The notes under the pieces are model-generated. The model was not told the DNA's origin. It was given only the letters and a program-made list of their open reading frames with translations, and did not search any database. Both the position numbers and the translations under genes were made by a program. From Phoronis australis (Eukaryota; Phoronida; Phoronidae): 64,000 nt of DNA. The stretch covers positions 833,786 through 897,785 of the forward strand of contig NMRA01000024.1 of assembly GCA_002633005.1 (NCBI GenBank), given 5' to 3'. This document shows positions 24,101 through 35,151 of the stretch, piece after piece; positions within the stretch are counted from its first letter, which is position 1; every line of letters begins with the position of its first letter.

Positions 24101-26504
24101 TGTCCATAACTTTCATTGGCACTGTATAAAATTTACAATAAATTTTCTCTCCAAATGCGCAACAAAAATATTAGGGATTAAGTTGGATTAGTTTTCCTAA
24201 AATTTATAGAACAGGTTTCAATTGCTGCTAATACGCCTGCAGCTATTTCTTTGTATAGGTTATCCCAAACAGAATTTTACGGGTACCAATAACCTGGATT
24301 ACATTATACAAGGCCAATGAACCTACATGAAGATCATGTCCTATTCAAAATTCACTTTAACTTATTCTGAAAACATTTCCTAATAAAAATCAAAAAACAT
24401 ACCTTTGACCCGCGCTCGTTGAAAATTATTTCCACGTCTAGAATTGCACCGAATTGCTGTAGAATACAAGAAAAATGTTTGTAAACAAAATGATTTCTTG
24501 TACCAAATGGGTCGCATACAGTACACAGAAACATAATACGAGAAATATGTAACGAAATCATAAAAATTTTACACAACAAACATGGCCTCATGTGCTCAGC
24601 ACATACCAGCTGACAAATGAGTGATGGAAGCCAGCTGGCATTTTTTTATTAACAATCAATCGTTAAAGGTGTTCGAGAATTTTAATCCTCACGCTTACCC
24701 CTAATAAATTCCTCAAATCTGCCTCTCGGAATCTGAAGGGGATGTTAGACACGTGTAACCTTTTTGGACCCTCCGTGGACAGGGCAGAATCTGTAGAGAC
24801 GGGCGTTTGGCCAGGTAAGACTTCCGTTTGCTGAAAGAAATCGTGGAATTTCCAATCATCAGCGTCAAAGCATTCACTGCAACTATATCGAACGGGCAAC
24901 TCGCACGCAGGGGATGTTGGATATTATACCATCACTGCTTGCAGCAACCGATCCAGGAAAGAAGAGGGGGACAAGAGTGATCGCAATGTGGTTCACGCAT
25001 TTTAAATTTCCTCCTTTCACGGGGCATCATTGTTTCAAAGATATCAACAGTTGTTGCACCTTTACCCAGTCATCATCAACCTTTCACTCATGCATTACTT
25101 ATTTTCCAACTGATCACCACAAATCCATCTCCCCCTGCCAGCTCAAACCCAATTTTCATTCACATTCATGAATTCCATCTAATTTCACAGTTTGAGTACA
25201 AAAAAATCATGAAATCATGTTCACGGCAAACTTCAAATGACCGACATCGATTTCACGTTCACGTGCTTAAAAAGTGCCGTTCCACGGATCAAGAATAAGC
25301 CATGTCTCCCCAATACCACTGCCTCATTGGTCATCAACACCTTATGTAATCGGTAAACCCATTTGCATGACCTATTTATAAAATGCTGGATCAACCCCAG
25401 CTTCTGACAATCAAATAATATTAAAGAAAATGCTTTCAAGATCATTGAATCCTTTATCATTTGAAAACCTTGTAAACCATGTACGTGTAGTAATCAAGAG
25501 TAGAAATTTGAGCAACCTTTTCACACCTTTACCAGTATACTTGTCTTTCAAAACCGAGCTGTCATATTTTGTGGGAATAATTAATTATCTTAAGTAACTA
25601 GACATGTTATTCAATTTTCAGATGTCCGCAATTGTTCCATCTGCACTTAGCACCTGCATTCTCTATTTCAATCATTTAATAATCTTATTTGTCATCTCGG
25701 CAATGATTTCACACATCGTTCTCATGAGGGTCAAGAAATTTCCACAAAGGAAGGCAGGTTGCACTGTATCAACCAGCAACTGAGATGACAGAGAGAAACT
25801 TTTCCAATAACGTAGATACTCACAAGAAGACAGAGTATCAATATTTGCTGTATTTATGTCTGTACCCTTCTACGTTACTCACAGGTTGCCATTAATTTCA
25901 AGATTTGAGTCCATTTTAAAGATGAATGGAGATGAGGTCAAAAAGTAGTAGCCAACTTCAATAGAATAAATCAACTCCACTCGAGTGTAAATCAACTCCA
26001 CTCAAGTGTAAATGTAAAACTCTAGGAACCTTAACTCATTGTATTTAAACCTCTGAATTGGTCTTGGCGCCAGTTAAGAGGATTTTTGAAGAAGGAGCTT
26101 CATACGGTGAAGCTACTAAAAGGACATCAAATAGAAACTATCTTGGTCTTGTCATCTGTGGTCTTAACCAAAACAAAACAAAATCGAGACTACTAAATGC
26201 TTAATTATCACAAACATTTTTAAGTGTGGCCAGCATGCCACCTGTGGCGATATACATTTCCACGCCAGTTTAACAATTACATATTTTTATAAATGCTATA
26301 ATGCTTCTACTCAACACCGATTGACCAATAGACACTAACTGGTTGTTCAACTCCATTTGTCGAGGCAACGGCAGGCGGACTGAAAGCGGGTGGCACTTGT
26401 TCCGTCGACGTTGGTGTCTGTGTCTGTGAGAATTCCTCAAGGCCCGCCTGACCGGCGGCCGCAAACTGTGGGTACGTGGGTGTCATCTGATTCTGCACCA
26501 TGTG
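6124..26504 (-). CDS. Rbfox: Rbfox (fox-1 homolog) RNA-binding splicing regulator, complete ten-exon coding region
   Basis: Rbfox proteins bind (U)GCAUG in pre-mRNA through one RRM and promote or block nearby exons, mainly in neurons and muscle. Joining 26504-26340, 24830-24699, 24456-24403, 21275-21183, 16213-16147, 15050-14897, 14233-14173, 12545-12454, 8584-8512 and 6168-6124 gives one open frame of 936 nt with the stop. All exons have AG/GT borders and all phases fit. The first exon reads HMVQNQ, so if that Met is the start the protein has 310 residues. The order is a Gln/Thr/Pro-rich N-terminus, RRM with RNP2 LHVSNI and RNP1 KGFGFVTF, NNATARV just after it, then an Ala/Tyr/Arg-rich C-terminus ending [11 protein letters not shown]. 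The N- and C-terminal thirds diverge from vertebrates, and the vertebrate WKLSPVVG segment is absent. Optional extra exons cannot be excluded. Confidence 0.97.
6169..8511 (-). other. Rbfox intron 9
   Basis: No coding signal. It contains a tRNA-like SINE fragment at about 7534-7640 on the opposite strand and one sense UGCAUG word (7706-7711). Confidence 0.7.
7534..7640 (+). mobile_element. tRNA-derived SINE fragment
   Basis: The head carries an RNA polymerase III A-box-like word (tggtctagtatg, 7546-7557) and a B box (ggtttgagtcc, 7582-7592), 25 bp apart as in a tRNA gene. The surrounding gaggcagtgtggtctag start recurs in a second copy at 35152-35240. The cloverleaf is not intact and there is no sign of a functional tRNA, so a tRNA-derived SINE is the better reading. 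Confidence 0.6.
8512..8584 (-). CDS. Rbfox: Rbfox coding exon 9 (73 nt)
   Basis: The acceptor is cttttctacag and the donor is gtgagt. It enters in phase 2, completing a Gly codon, and encodes [20 protein letters not shown] followed by AGYG. This aligns with the vertebrate YGRVYTADPYHALAPAASYG segment. Reading through the donor would add only four residues before a stop, giving a possible alternative C-terminus. Confidence 0.94.
8585..12453 (-). other. Rbfox intron 8, rich in sense UGCAUG words
   Basis: No coding exon seen. Eight UGCAUG words lie on the transcribed (minus) strand between 10.0 and 11.9 kb: plus-strand CATGCA at 10037, 10103, 10256, 10944, 11295, 11761, 11816 and 11865. A 49-bp imperfect tandem duplication lies at 10520-10615. 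Confidence 0.7.
10520..10615 (+). repeat. 49-bp tandem duplication
   Basis: Two copies starting ttctgtcc (10520 and 10569) share ctactccatacgaggg and ttagacag with a few substitutions. They lie in an Rbfox intron. Confidence 0.8.
12454..12545 (-). CDS. Rbfox: Rbfox coding exon 8 (92 nt)
   Basis: The acceptor is tgtcattacag and the donor gtacgt follows gcagg. It encodes [20 protein letters not shown] and on to TYALA, an Ala/Tyr-rich block comparable to the vertebrate poly-Ala region. It ends with two bases of a Gly codon completed by exon 9. Without splicing the frame would stop five codons later. A sense UGCAUG lies 55 nt upstream of the acceptor (12600-12605). Confidence 0.93.
12546..14172 (-). 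other. Rbfox intron 7
   Basis: It carries UGCAUG words on the sense strand at 12600 and 12859. A minus-strand open frame at 13702-13947 (81 codons) lies here. It is not in the Rbfox frame, is not recognisable, and is not annotated as a gene. Confidence 0.6.
14173..14233 (-). CDS. Rbfox: Rbfox coding exon 7 (61 nt)
   Basis: The acceptor is ggcttttag-type (AG at 14234-14235) and the donor is gtaaag after CAG. It enters with one base completing a Thr codon and encodes [20 protein letters not shown]. This is the counterpart of vertebrate [24 protein letters not shown]. A sense UGCAUG lies 41 nt upstream (14274-14279). Confidence 0.95.
14234..14896 (-). other. Rbfox intron 6, containing an antisense open frame
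   Basis: About 660 bp. It contains the longest open frame of the window on the opposite strand (14323-14856, 177 codons), which starts inside a copy of the ACACAATATGGC repeat family. I recognise no domain in it, and its length is near what chance allows in AT-rich DNA of this size. Confidence 0.6.
14897..15050 (-). CDS. Rbfox: Rbfox coding exon 6 (154 nt)
   Basis: The acceptor is ctatttacag and the donor is gtgagt. It encodes [20 protein letters not shown] then GVYTAQ, a run of alanines, and ATNLPYA. It corresponds to the vertebrate AAAFRGAHLRGRGRTVYGAV segment, in which Arg-Gly dipeptides sit among alanines. It is GC-rich compared with its introns, as expected for Ala/Arg codons. The last two bases begin a Thr codon finished in exon 7. 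Confidence 0.93.
15051..16146 (-). other. Rbfox intron 5
   Basis: About 1.1 kb. It contains a 12-base C run (15739-15750) and sense UGCAUG words at 15172, 15465 and 15940. Vertebrates have extra exons in this interval; I could not identify counterparts here. Confidence 0.6.
16147..16213 (-). CDS. Rbfox: Rbfox coding exon 5 (67 nt), end of RRM
   Basis: The acceptor is tctgcatatag and the donor is gtgagt. It encodes [20 protein letters not shown] and [11 protein letters not shown] is a near-invariant Rbfox signature directly after the RRM beta-sheet. The exon length leaves one base over, as does the 61-nt vertebrate exon at this place, so the phase is conserved while the exon has gained two codons. 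Confidence 0.96.
20208..20577. mobile_element. MITE-like element, about 370 bp, TTA target duplication
   Basis: It is bounded by TTA at 205-207 and 578-580 (add 20000). The termini are ggccttttcatac and, inverted, gggcctttcatgc, imperfect terminal inverted repeats. A three-base TTA target duplication is typical of PIF/Harbinger-type non-autonomous elements. A diverged, longer copy lies at about 50967-51480 with shared internal blocks such as aaactgcgaag and ggtagcgctg. It has no coding capacity. Confidence 0.65.
21176..21181 (-). promoter_or_regulatory. UGCAUG (Rbfox site) overlapping the exon 4 donor
   Basis: On the minus strand the 5' splice site reads GAG|GTGCATGG, so UGCAUG occupies intron positions +2 to +7. 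It replaces the usual GTAAGT-like sequence. Binding here would compete with U1 snRNA. Confidence 0.8.
21183..21275 (-). CDS. Rbfox: Rbfox coding exon 4 (93 nt), RNP1 half of RRM
   Basis: It encodes [20 protein letters not shown] then [14 protein letters not shown]1 and helix 2 of the RRM. The length of 93 nt and phase 0 at both ends equal the vertebrate exon whose skipping yields a dominant-negative protein lacking half the RRM. The donor is the unusual GTGCATGG, and the acceptor reads TGCATGCAG. Both therefore embed the Rbfox site UGCAUG. Skipping removes 31 residues without a frameshift. Confidence 0.97.
21279..21284 (-). promoter_or_regulatory. UGCAUG (Rbfox site) abutting the exon 4 acceptor
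   Basis: The minus strand reads TGCATGCAG|GGATTC. UGCAUG ends three bases before the exon, inside the region recognised by U2AF. Confidence 0.8.
21302..21307 (-). promoter_or_regulatory. UGCAUG upstream of exon 4
   Basis: A third sense-strand site, 27 nt upstream of exon 4. A fourth follows at 21411-21416, 136 nt upstream. Confidence 0.7.
21411..21416 (-). promoter_or_regulatory. UGCAUG upstream of exon 4 (distal)
   Basis: Sense-strand Rbfox word in the same intron, 136 nt from the exon 4 acceptor, completing a cluster of four around this exon. Confidence 0.6.
24403..24456 (-). CDS. Rbfox: Rbfox coding exon 3 (54 nt)
   Basis: The acceptor is attctacag and the donor is gtatgt. It encodes [18 protein letters not shown], differing from vertebrates at a single position (Ala for Lys). 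Length and phase are the same as the vertebrate 54-nt exon. Confidence 0.98.
24457..24698 (-). other. Rbfox intron 2 (242 nt)
   Basis: The shortest intron of the gene, bounded by gtaagc and ctacag. Nothing else seen. Confidence 0.85.
24699..24830 (-). CDS. Rbfox: Rbfox coding exon 2 (132 nt), RNP2 half of RRM
   Basis: The acceptor is atttctttcag and the donor is gtaagc. It encodes [20 protein letters not shown] and [20 protein letters not shown] then [18 protein letters not shown] is the hallmark Rbfox RNP2 region; [10 protein letters not shown] replaces vertebrate RDPDLRQMFG. Both borders are phase 0. Confidence 0.98.
24831..26339 (-). other. Rbfox intron 1 of the coding region
   Basis: No coding exon recognised. 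A 21-bp tandem duplication (aaatcaactccactc) lies at 25968-26009. Confidence 0.6.
25968..26009 (+). repeat. 21-bp tandem duplication
   Basis: Two copies of aaatcaactccactc followed by gagtgt or aagtgt, differing at one base. Confidence 0.85.
26340..26504 (-). CDS. Rbfox: Rbfox coding exon 1 (165 nt), N-terminal region
   Basis: The acceptor is ttttcag and the donor is gttagt. It encodes [20 protein letters not shown], a Gln/Thr/Ser/Pro-rich stretch and NGVEQP, phase 0 at both ends. The first Met (26499-26501) is the likely start, but a leader exon ending in ATG at 33640-33642 would join in frame and add two residues. The N-terminus of Rbfox is poorly conserved, so exon membership rests on phase, splice sites and composition. 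Confidence 0.85.
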
Positions 26505-29500
26505 CTGAAAAACGGAAAAAAACATGGAATAAGTAAAAACGTGAACCCTGGAGGATGCTACACACATTTGAAGATTTTGGCCACATGATGAGCTGCCCAC
26601 CAGCACTTGAGAAAATCATAATAGCTCTTAGACAAGAGCACATTTTTGCTTGGCACTTTTGTTTATCACCTTTCACACCATGGTTGGCAATATATGACAA
26701 ACTCAAGTTCTGTACCTAGAATTCCAGAACATTCCAGTTGGATATGGGGTGTAGGTTTTCTAGTGAGGTGCACAAGCCAAGTTGCACAGTCCATTACAAC
26801 TATAACGATAATCTAAATTGTAACTGAAGCACCTTAGCTAATGCTTGTAGTTGAAAATTGTGATATAGTCATTCAGTTCTTCCTAACAAAATTATAATAC
26901 CAAAACCTAACTTAAACAAACAGTTGTCAATGAAGAAAGGGTCACTCAATTTTACTGAATAACACTCTCTAACACTCCAAATCCATAAATGAACAGGGCA
27001 ATAAAGAATAGAAAAGCCATCAACTAGACACACAGAGACTTATCATGACATAAATAACTAAATATTCTGTGCTCTCCCAGATAAGAGACATTTGTTATGT
27101 CTACAGTTGGACAGCATGTTATTAGAACAATACAAAACTCACAAACAACATCTGATTGGCTCTGACCTGACCAGCCCATGAGCCTGTGGATACTTTTTGC
27201 ATTCCGAAAATAAGTTTCATGGGAAGTTCAAATTTAGACCAGAATAAATGCACTCAACATTATCTCAAGTAATGTACAGAACATTTCAATACATACCATA
27301 TTTAAACTACCAATTCCATAAGATTCTCAGCCAGTAACAAACCAGACAGTTCAAACACAAAATGGCACGAAGCCATGGCATTGTTGTAGCACACTAAACT
27401 ATTAAATCACATTCCACCACAAAAAAAACATTCGATTTAGACAACACACCATTATGAAATTGTCCTCTCTGTACCTTGCTTCAATAAGAGACGGTTTCAA
27501 GGCTACCAAAAAACCGCCAGCATAGTCAAAGAATAACCAACTGTCAGTTTGCAAGCCCAGTAATCAATTCTCATTTCAGTAAGGATCAAGCCAGGGACCA
27601 ATTTTATAGCAACAAGTGATCTACATAAAAATTTGCTTCCTTGAAGGAGTGAGTGTTTATACACCACTTAAAGTATAGCCACAAATTTTGCTGCGCTGTG
27701 TGGGCTCAAGTCTAATATCAAGACTTAACATTCTTTAACATTTTTATCTCATAACTGTATGACCCGAGACGCACAACTTACAGTCTCCGAAGCCACATGA
27801 AGAGATTGTAAAGTCAAGTCAAATGAGAGACTTTAAGTTGGAAAGAAAGTATTCTCTCAACTTCACTCAGTCCAAAGTAAAAAAAAAATCGTGCGAAATT
27901 AGGGGCAGTCACGGGTATTATTAATAAGTCATAAAATGCACTGTAGAAGTTTCAAAAGATGTTGCCGCGTCTAGCTTTAATTCAACTCCACAACTCCAAA
28001 TCAAGTAATCACTGGATATCTAAAAAAACGTCACAAGAATTCCGCAGACATTCTACATGTAAACAATGAAAAGCTTCGTTTACAAGATGAAAATAATGTG
28101 TTTAAATCTAGACTAAACTGTGATGGCCAGATAGTTGATGCAAACCTCTTTTGCCTAACACATTTTCCTGATAATCTACTGACCAGCACTGAACCAGAAT
28201 GACACAGAAATGACTAAGAGTCACTAAACCATAGAAGGAAACCAACAACATTTTATGTGGTAGTGATAAGATTAAGAGCCAGCACCATAAAACTGCATGA
28301 AAATTATGGCAAAACCTCACCTCAAAACATGTGTCTACTTTTCGTCAAAAATAGAGATTCAAACAACAGTAAACAATGCCAAGCACAAATCCAATCACAA
28401 CTGGCACATGTAACAAGCACAATAGTGTTTGGGCACAGATGTTCACAGAAAGGTCATGTGTGTTCCATGATGATGACTGGTAGAACTGAACTGACCAATC
28501 AGGGATAGACATAAGCTGTTACTGCGGTAATTATCTAGTGGTAGAACAGAATAAATTATGCAGGTTCTATTAGCTTGCTGTATGTAGCCATACTATGTAT
28601 GGAACAGCAATATTGTCACTTTCACTACTTCTAATGGTAAACAAAGAAACCAGTATCCATTGTTGGGAGTGACAATATAGAATAAAATGCTGAAAGGAAG
28701 ACACCTGATATTATGCACACTCTTAATGATGCACTAATCCAGTTGCTTTAACACCACTGTCAACAAAGAAGCTAAACAAGTACAGCAATTAATGACAGAA
28801 AGAAGGAAATTTACACTAGAGAGCATGAATGGTCACTACCCACATGTTCAACAATACTGTTGATGAAAACGCATAAACCAAGGTTTATGTTTAATGATAA
28901 ATATATTCATGACTGAGGAAATATCGTCATTAGCAGATATTTGTACACCAAGACAACAGTTAATTGGATCCATATGCCGTTCTCTGATCCGACACCATGA
29001 CTGGGATAATGGCATGGTCTTTCACTGAGGTCAGGGGCACTCTCAAACCAAGAGGACAGAATAAGTTCACAATGCTATACTACCGTGGATCTCCATCAGC
29101 AAACAGTTGTGAGGCAAAGGGCCTTTTGCTGCTGCTTAGTCATCAATGCTGAACTCTTAACCAAAGCACTTTGGAGTTGAAAAATATTGTCATGCTTTTC
29201 AGATCTTGAATTGTTGCCAAACGAGCAGCCATTTAAGTAACAGGCAACGTACACATGTGACATTTTTAAATTCACAATTTTTAAGCAGACTAACCCCAAT
29301 AACTCTAAAGCGGTATCTTGACTCAGTTGTCTTGGCAACCGAAATCAAGCCCTATCATGGAATATTACACGGCAGTTTTCATAAGTTTAAGTAGCTCAAT
29401 TCGAAATTTCGTTTCTGGAAGCTAAATAATGAGGAGATTCAGTTGAAAAATCTCTACGGCTACACAGTGGTGCTTACACAGTACATAGTAAGTGAAGCAA

Positions 29501-32500
29501 ACCCTTCTTTAAGAGAAGTCTGATTCCAGACATTCCAAGGAACACAACAATTTAACAAAGTTGCAACTCCACTAAAAACCTAAAGAAATTAAAGCCCACT
29601 ATCCTTAAGAAAACAGGTTCCAAAAGACATAAATAATGAATAAATGTTCCCCTTGAGGGACAGGCTTACCCGTGCCCAGTCTTGGTAGTATTGATTTGAT
29701 GTACACTGCTATGTACTGGTTTGCCAGTGACCAAGGATCAGCCAATCGAGTGTAATTCATACAGACAAATTGGTTCGCGCATACAAAGAGTGGCATGTAG
29801 ACACAAAACAAAAGATTAAAGATTCCTAGGAAGTATTCTTACAACTGAAGCAAGGTGTCTACTATTGATCCAATACTTTGAATAAATAGAGCAAATCATT
29901 AACACAGAGAATATAAACATCAATGCAAACAGGCATTGGAACTGATTGAAAAGTGACAGTTATTGATAAGCCTAATGTCTTTTGGAGTCATTTTTATCTC
30001 GACAAGCCGTTCAAAACAATCCCCCACTTAGAATTTTCATGCCCTTTTCTATGTTCTTGTTTCACTAATCTTCTTTTTCCTCTGAGAAATGGATAACCCA
30101 GCTGCCAAAATCTGGCAGTTAAGGATGCTTCACAAGATAAAACCAGGGCAATTACTGGTAATTACAAATACCCAATCCAACTGTGCGGTGCCCAAAATTG
30201 CTCTATAAAAAAAAAAACACAAAGACTGAAGAACTGAACTAAACGGCAGTGTTCCTGAAGTCCAGGTGGTAAACTGTATTCAAAGGAGTTGAAACTGAAT
30301 CTGAGACATAAGAGACAACCAAATTTGTCCAAGCTGAACACAGCAGCGTGTCAGTGACCTCTTACTGACCCTGAAGATTCTGCAACCAGGCCATGAAGAC
30401 TCCACGCCCCTGGTTTTGCAGAGATACCAAAATGTGAGATCTTCTTTAGAACAATTTTTTTCAAAACTGGCCAAAGTACAATGTACATGCATAGTTAATT
30501 TTCATTAATCATATAAAACATAGCAGACAGCGTAAACCATAATATGCATCTGTGACCATTTAGAATTTTCCTAGCGGAATCTCATCTTACATGATGAATT
30601 GCACAAGGTATAACTGTCTAATGCACAAACTATAACTGTCTAATGCACAAGGTCAACTGTGCAGAACACAGTGTATGTCTACCATGGATTTCAGGCAATA
30701 AATTATTGACCCAACTGCACAAGCCAGCAAAGATCAAAAAGTTAAAGGTTGTTTGAAGAGCAATAACTACGCTCATTTCTACACATCAATCATCATCCAA
30801 CTCTCCTCTTTCCATACCATACATGCATTAAAATTCCTGATGGTGCTTCCTGACTGACTATGCAATGCATTTACATCTCTGAAAGAAACCTGTATTTTCT
30901 TATAATGAACCTTACAAGAAAGATGTATCATTTAGCTGGATAGCTGTCTGGTTTAATGGCCTTGAATTTTGAACATGGGGTTTAACTGTTCTCAATCAAG
31001 TTTCCGCAATAGGATGGCAGGGGAACTAAAATCATTCAATAATGTGGTTTTACAGGCATATTTTCAATAACTTACATCCAATTATAACTTGGAAAGTTGC
31101 ACACAAAGAGAGGAACACCTTTGACAAGCAGGGACAGCTGCTGAGCAGCATTCTATAAATAGACGCTCTAACTTGTTTGATGACATCATTCCCAGACAAC
31201 CTGCTCAAGCAAATCCAAAAGTAAGTATGGGGTGAAAGCAAGCATGAGGTATGACCTGATCTTAAGTGACCATGGGGTCCAGTTGTCTCCGCAACTGACC
31301 CCTGGACAATGGTGAACGCATCAACATTCTGCCTGTTCAGCTACCAAATTTTAAGAATGTTCCAATATCATTGTATGGGAATGACATCATCAACTTGACC
31401 TGTATTTGCATAAAGAGGTCGTGGAATTGTTAGTGAGAGGACAAAATGTGTTTTTGTTACTTTGGTAATTCTGCAGTTACTTCTCGAGAAAAAAAAGTCA
31501 CAAAAAGAAATTCCACTTGTCCTCCATATTGTGTGCTAGATAGAAGAAATACAGCATTCTTAGTAAGTTTTCCCATAGAGTTGGAAAAAGTTCAGGATGA
31601 CGGTAAATATTCCTGTGAACAGTGAAAAATACATATTTTGAATGTGTCCTGAATTTTAGAAATACATAATACTGACCGTCCAAAATACCAGAAATATGAG
31701 AAAAAGACAGCAAAATCAACAGTGTCCGAAATTCGGGAGACTGTCCTAAATTCGGGAATTTTTACCGTAGCACCTTCCAATGAATCCACCATACCTTACA
31801 CCACTATAATGAGTACTGGGTTGCCTTGGTAACATTCCAAATAAAATGTAGAATGACGAATGAGTGAAGCAGGCTTGTGCACAATTCTAGATAAATTCCA
31901 GTTCTAAGGCAAAACTTAGAACAAAACTTTAGGGCCATAGAAAGAAATAAGGCATGATGTAAGACACAGTTTGCAGCATCAGGGATAGTAAAAGAGGTGG
32001 CGACCCAGGACAAAGGTTGAAAACATTGAAATGAAAACATCATACCACCTAATCACCTTTACCTTGCCTGAAATGTATGGCTCAATCATAAGTTCACCTA
32101 GTAAAGTACTTCAGAGTTAATAGAAAGTATAGTTTCAATTACAGTTGAGAGCGGTCATCAAATTAACATCTGGCCTCTCCAAAGAAAAAAACTGTTAATT
32201 TTATACCTTCAAGGAAAATGTACTTACAAACCAAAAACACAGGGTGAACAAACAACTCAGAGACCAGCACAGTAAAAATACAAACCGGACTTCTAACTCC
32301 AATGGTTTAACTCAAAATACTATCGATAGAGACATATAGATAGTGGGCCTGTGTCCAAAAACACTAAAGGCGAAGTATTTAATACCAACGGCAAAAATTC
32401 GTGAAGACGAATGCTGAGCTGCTCGTTAATGACTAGAACAGCTGATCGATTACATTCCTTGAGCAAGAATACCAGATTCAACCATCTCTTCAATGGTCAC

Positions 32501-33639
32501 AATCGATTTGTCATAGTAATCCACGAGAATAAAAGCCAACAGAATACGGTCAAATGCACAAAAAAGATTACTTTCTAAGACCGCCAGTTGTGACAGGAAG
32601 GAAAAATTTGTAAACTCACCTTTTGCCTGTAGGCACTATACTACTACTGAAAAATAGCTTAACCCTCCACAAATCCAGAGGTTTTAATCACTGCTTTTAA
32701 AATAAAGAACTATGGTAAAATGTTACCAAATTTGGACAGAAATAATTGCCAAGGCGGATTTTTTGCCACTGTTCACCCGCTATTGCCATAACATAGATGC
32801 AAATGACCATATTCTCTCAAAACACTTCTTTGGTGTTACTTACATCTCGTGAATGAATAAGTATAACTTCCCTTGTCCAGCACATAGTGTCATATTGGTG
32901 AAATTTTACCAAACTTTTACTATTTCCAAGGTTGGGATGAAGTTCTTACTAAGCATGGTTTCCTCGGTTACGAAATTTCAGCTAGGGTCATTTCAATCAT
33001 GAAAATTAAAAGTTGCAGTTAAATGTTTATTGGTACACCAATTGAAGACGTTGTGACAGACAAGTGAAATATACTTATTTTCTCTTTTTTTCATAAAAGT
33101 AGTACCAAATCACCATTTCCCCTTTTGTACCATCATACAATATTTTCCGAAGTTCTGGACATTCACAACAATGTATAGTCAGACATCATTAAATAAGAAA
33201 TTTGTTCTTGTACCTTTGTGTCAATAGAGAATAATGTAACTTGTAAAAAATCATCAGTTCAACTGGAATATTCTATATCCTGTGGCGAAACAAAGCCAAC
33301 ACTAAAAACCTGAACGAGAAATCATGAACAACCTTTGAAAAGTGAACATTGGTTCCAGCAACATGCACGTGACTGCAACGAAATTTAAAGATTAGAAGAG
33401 AACTTTTGGTTAATAAACAAGGAACTAGAAGGAGGTAAGCATAGAACAACACTATAAACCTCTTCTGTGTTAACCTTTACAAACCCTGGCGTTAATTTAG
33501 AAAATACCATCAGAGTTTAATTCAGTAACAGAATATCTAATTAGTTCACTCATTAACTGTAGTCTAGAAATGGAAAGCTTTTAAGATATAGACTGAAATT
33601 TTCATTTTCATTAATGAAATCAGATAACCAATCACTCAC
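26505..33639 (-). other. Probable Rbfox leader intron (about 7.1 kb)
   Basis: No convincing coding exon seen. It contains a 22-bp tandem duplication at 30601-30644, and copies of the ACACAATATGGC interspersed family at about 31490-31545 (inverted) and 33045-33100 (direct). An alternative upstream Rbfox exon could be hidden here. Confidence 0.5.
30601..30644 (+). repeat. 22-bp tandem duplication
   Basis: Two copies of gcacaa, two variable bases, then tataactgtctaat; a third start of the unit follows. Confidence 0.85.
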
Positions 33640-33760
33640 CATGTTATAAGGCCAGTGCAACATATTCCTCAGGCAACAGATCGAAGCTATCAAAAAAACT
33701 ACGCCGTCTTCCACACACTTTTTTCACACTCTGCACTAGTACACTGAACACGGTTTGTTT
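33640..33760 (-). other. Possible Rbfox 5' leader exon ending in ATG
   Basis: The minus strand reads ttataacATG followed immediately by the strong donor gtgagtg. The ATG has A at -3. If spliced to the acceptor at 26505-26507 it stays in frame with the 165-nt exon. The 5' limit is unknown and the right coordinate is a guess. No TATA box is evident. Confidence 0.35.
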
Positions 33761-35151
33761 GCAGTTCAGCAGGCAGCCAAACCAGCGCGAGCCAAGGATT
33801 GAATTACAAATTTACAGCATGTTCAAAATACCCAGACTCGTTCTGGTTCAGCCAAATGACTTATATGGAGATGTGCCACCCAATTCATGGGTAATTACCA
33901 TGGCTTCTGCTACCAGTCAGCTGCGATTAACCAAGCAACCATCAATCAAGAGGCAGTAAATCCCGAAAACAAAAGCAAACTATCAATCTGAATTATCCTC
34001 GGCAAGACATCTCATTGGCTGCACAGAAACGCCAAGTATGAGAGGGTTCTGCAAGGGCCAGGCCAAGAAAAACATTTCCAGATTTCTTAAACATCCCCTG
34101 GATGGTACAAACGTAAACATATCAACATTCCTCTAATCTGCACCAATATAATTAAAGAGAAGACAGGGGGCACAGCTTGCGCCATTTGCAAAGGCAGGAA
34201 GTGATGATCCAAAGATGATCTGAAATCTAAACATCCTCACCAATATCTGTAGTCCTGCCAAAATATGAATGGCGTAAGGATCAGCCATGTAAACACACGC
34301 TGATGTGTTCCGATGTGTTGAATTGCGGTAAAACGGACAAGCAATCATGCCTCATTTTGTCTTAAATAATATCCCTTGCATTCAGATTCCAACACAAGGA
34401 CAATACACAACAGTCATCAAAACCTGAAGTCAGTGACCAAAACAACTTAAGGGCCAGTAGCCAACACCAAGCACGAAAATATACAAATCCCAAAAGTGGA
34501 TTTATGTGTTTGGTTTGTAGTTCACAGTTTAGACCTATCACTGGTCTTCATGTAACAAAGTCAGCCATATGTTAAAATGTCCCCTACCAAAATCAATTAA
34601 AAAAAAGAGCAGAAAATATTAACACGATACACAGGTCCTCCAAATTCGCCCATTAGTTTGCGGCCTTGTGGGTTAATTGACCCATACCCACATTTTTCTA
34701 AAATGACCACTGACAAACATCTCTGTAAGCGCTTAATTTTCACAAATATGTAAGTGTTCTAAATAAATCATGCCAACACAGTAAAATGTTCAAGTTGTTT
34801 TTGCCGATATATTGAACAATATCAATTCTATTTGACTGCGTCCCAAACCGGCAGACTACTACCAAACTTTCAACATGTCCACCTAACGATTACTGACATG
34901 TCAAATTCATTTTATGGTCTTTGTAGTCTGGTACATTTTTACAGAATAAACATTCAGGGTTCATTTCAGAAAAACACTGCAGGAGTGCCACGGCCCATTT
35001 CACACTTAGCTCCATAGGAACACTCCCATTGGTAGCACAAATGCTAGCACTTTCAGTAACAAAAACACACCAGCATTGACAAATGTGCTGTCCATGAAGG
35101 GGTCATTTTTGCCAGCAGTAACTTTCCTTCCTCACCACCCACATCGTGAGT

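Larger units (their letters stand above)
21276..24402 (-). other. Rbfox intron 3
   Basis: Apart from the UGCAUG cluster next to exon 4, I see no exon or clear repeat. A minus-strand frame at 23373-23723 (116 codons) has no recognisable domain and is not in Rbfox frame context. Confidence 0.6.
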
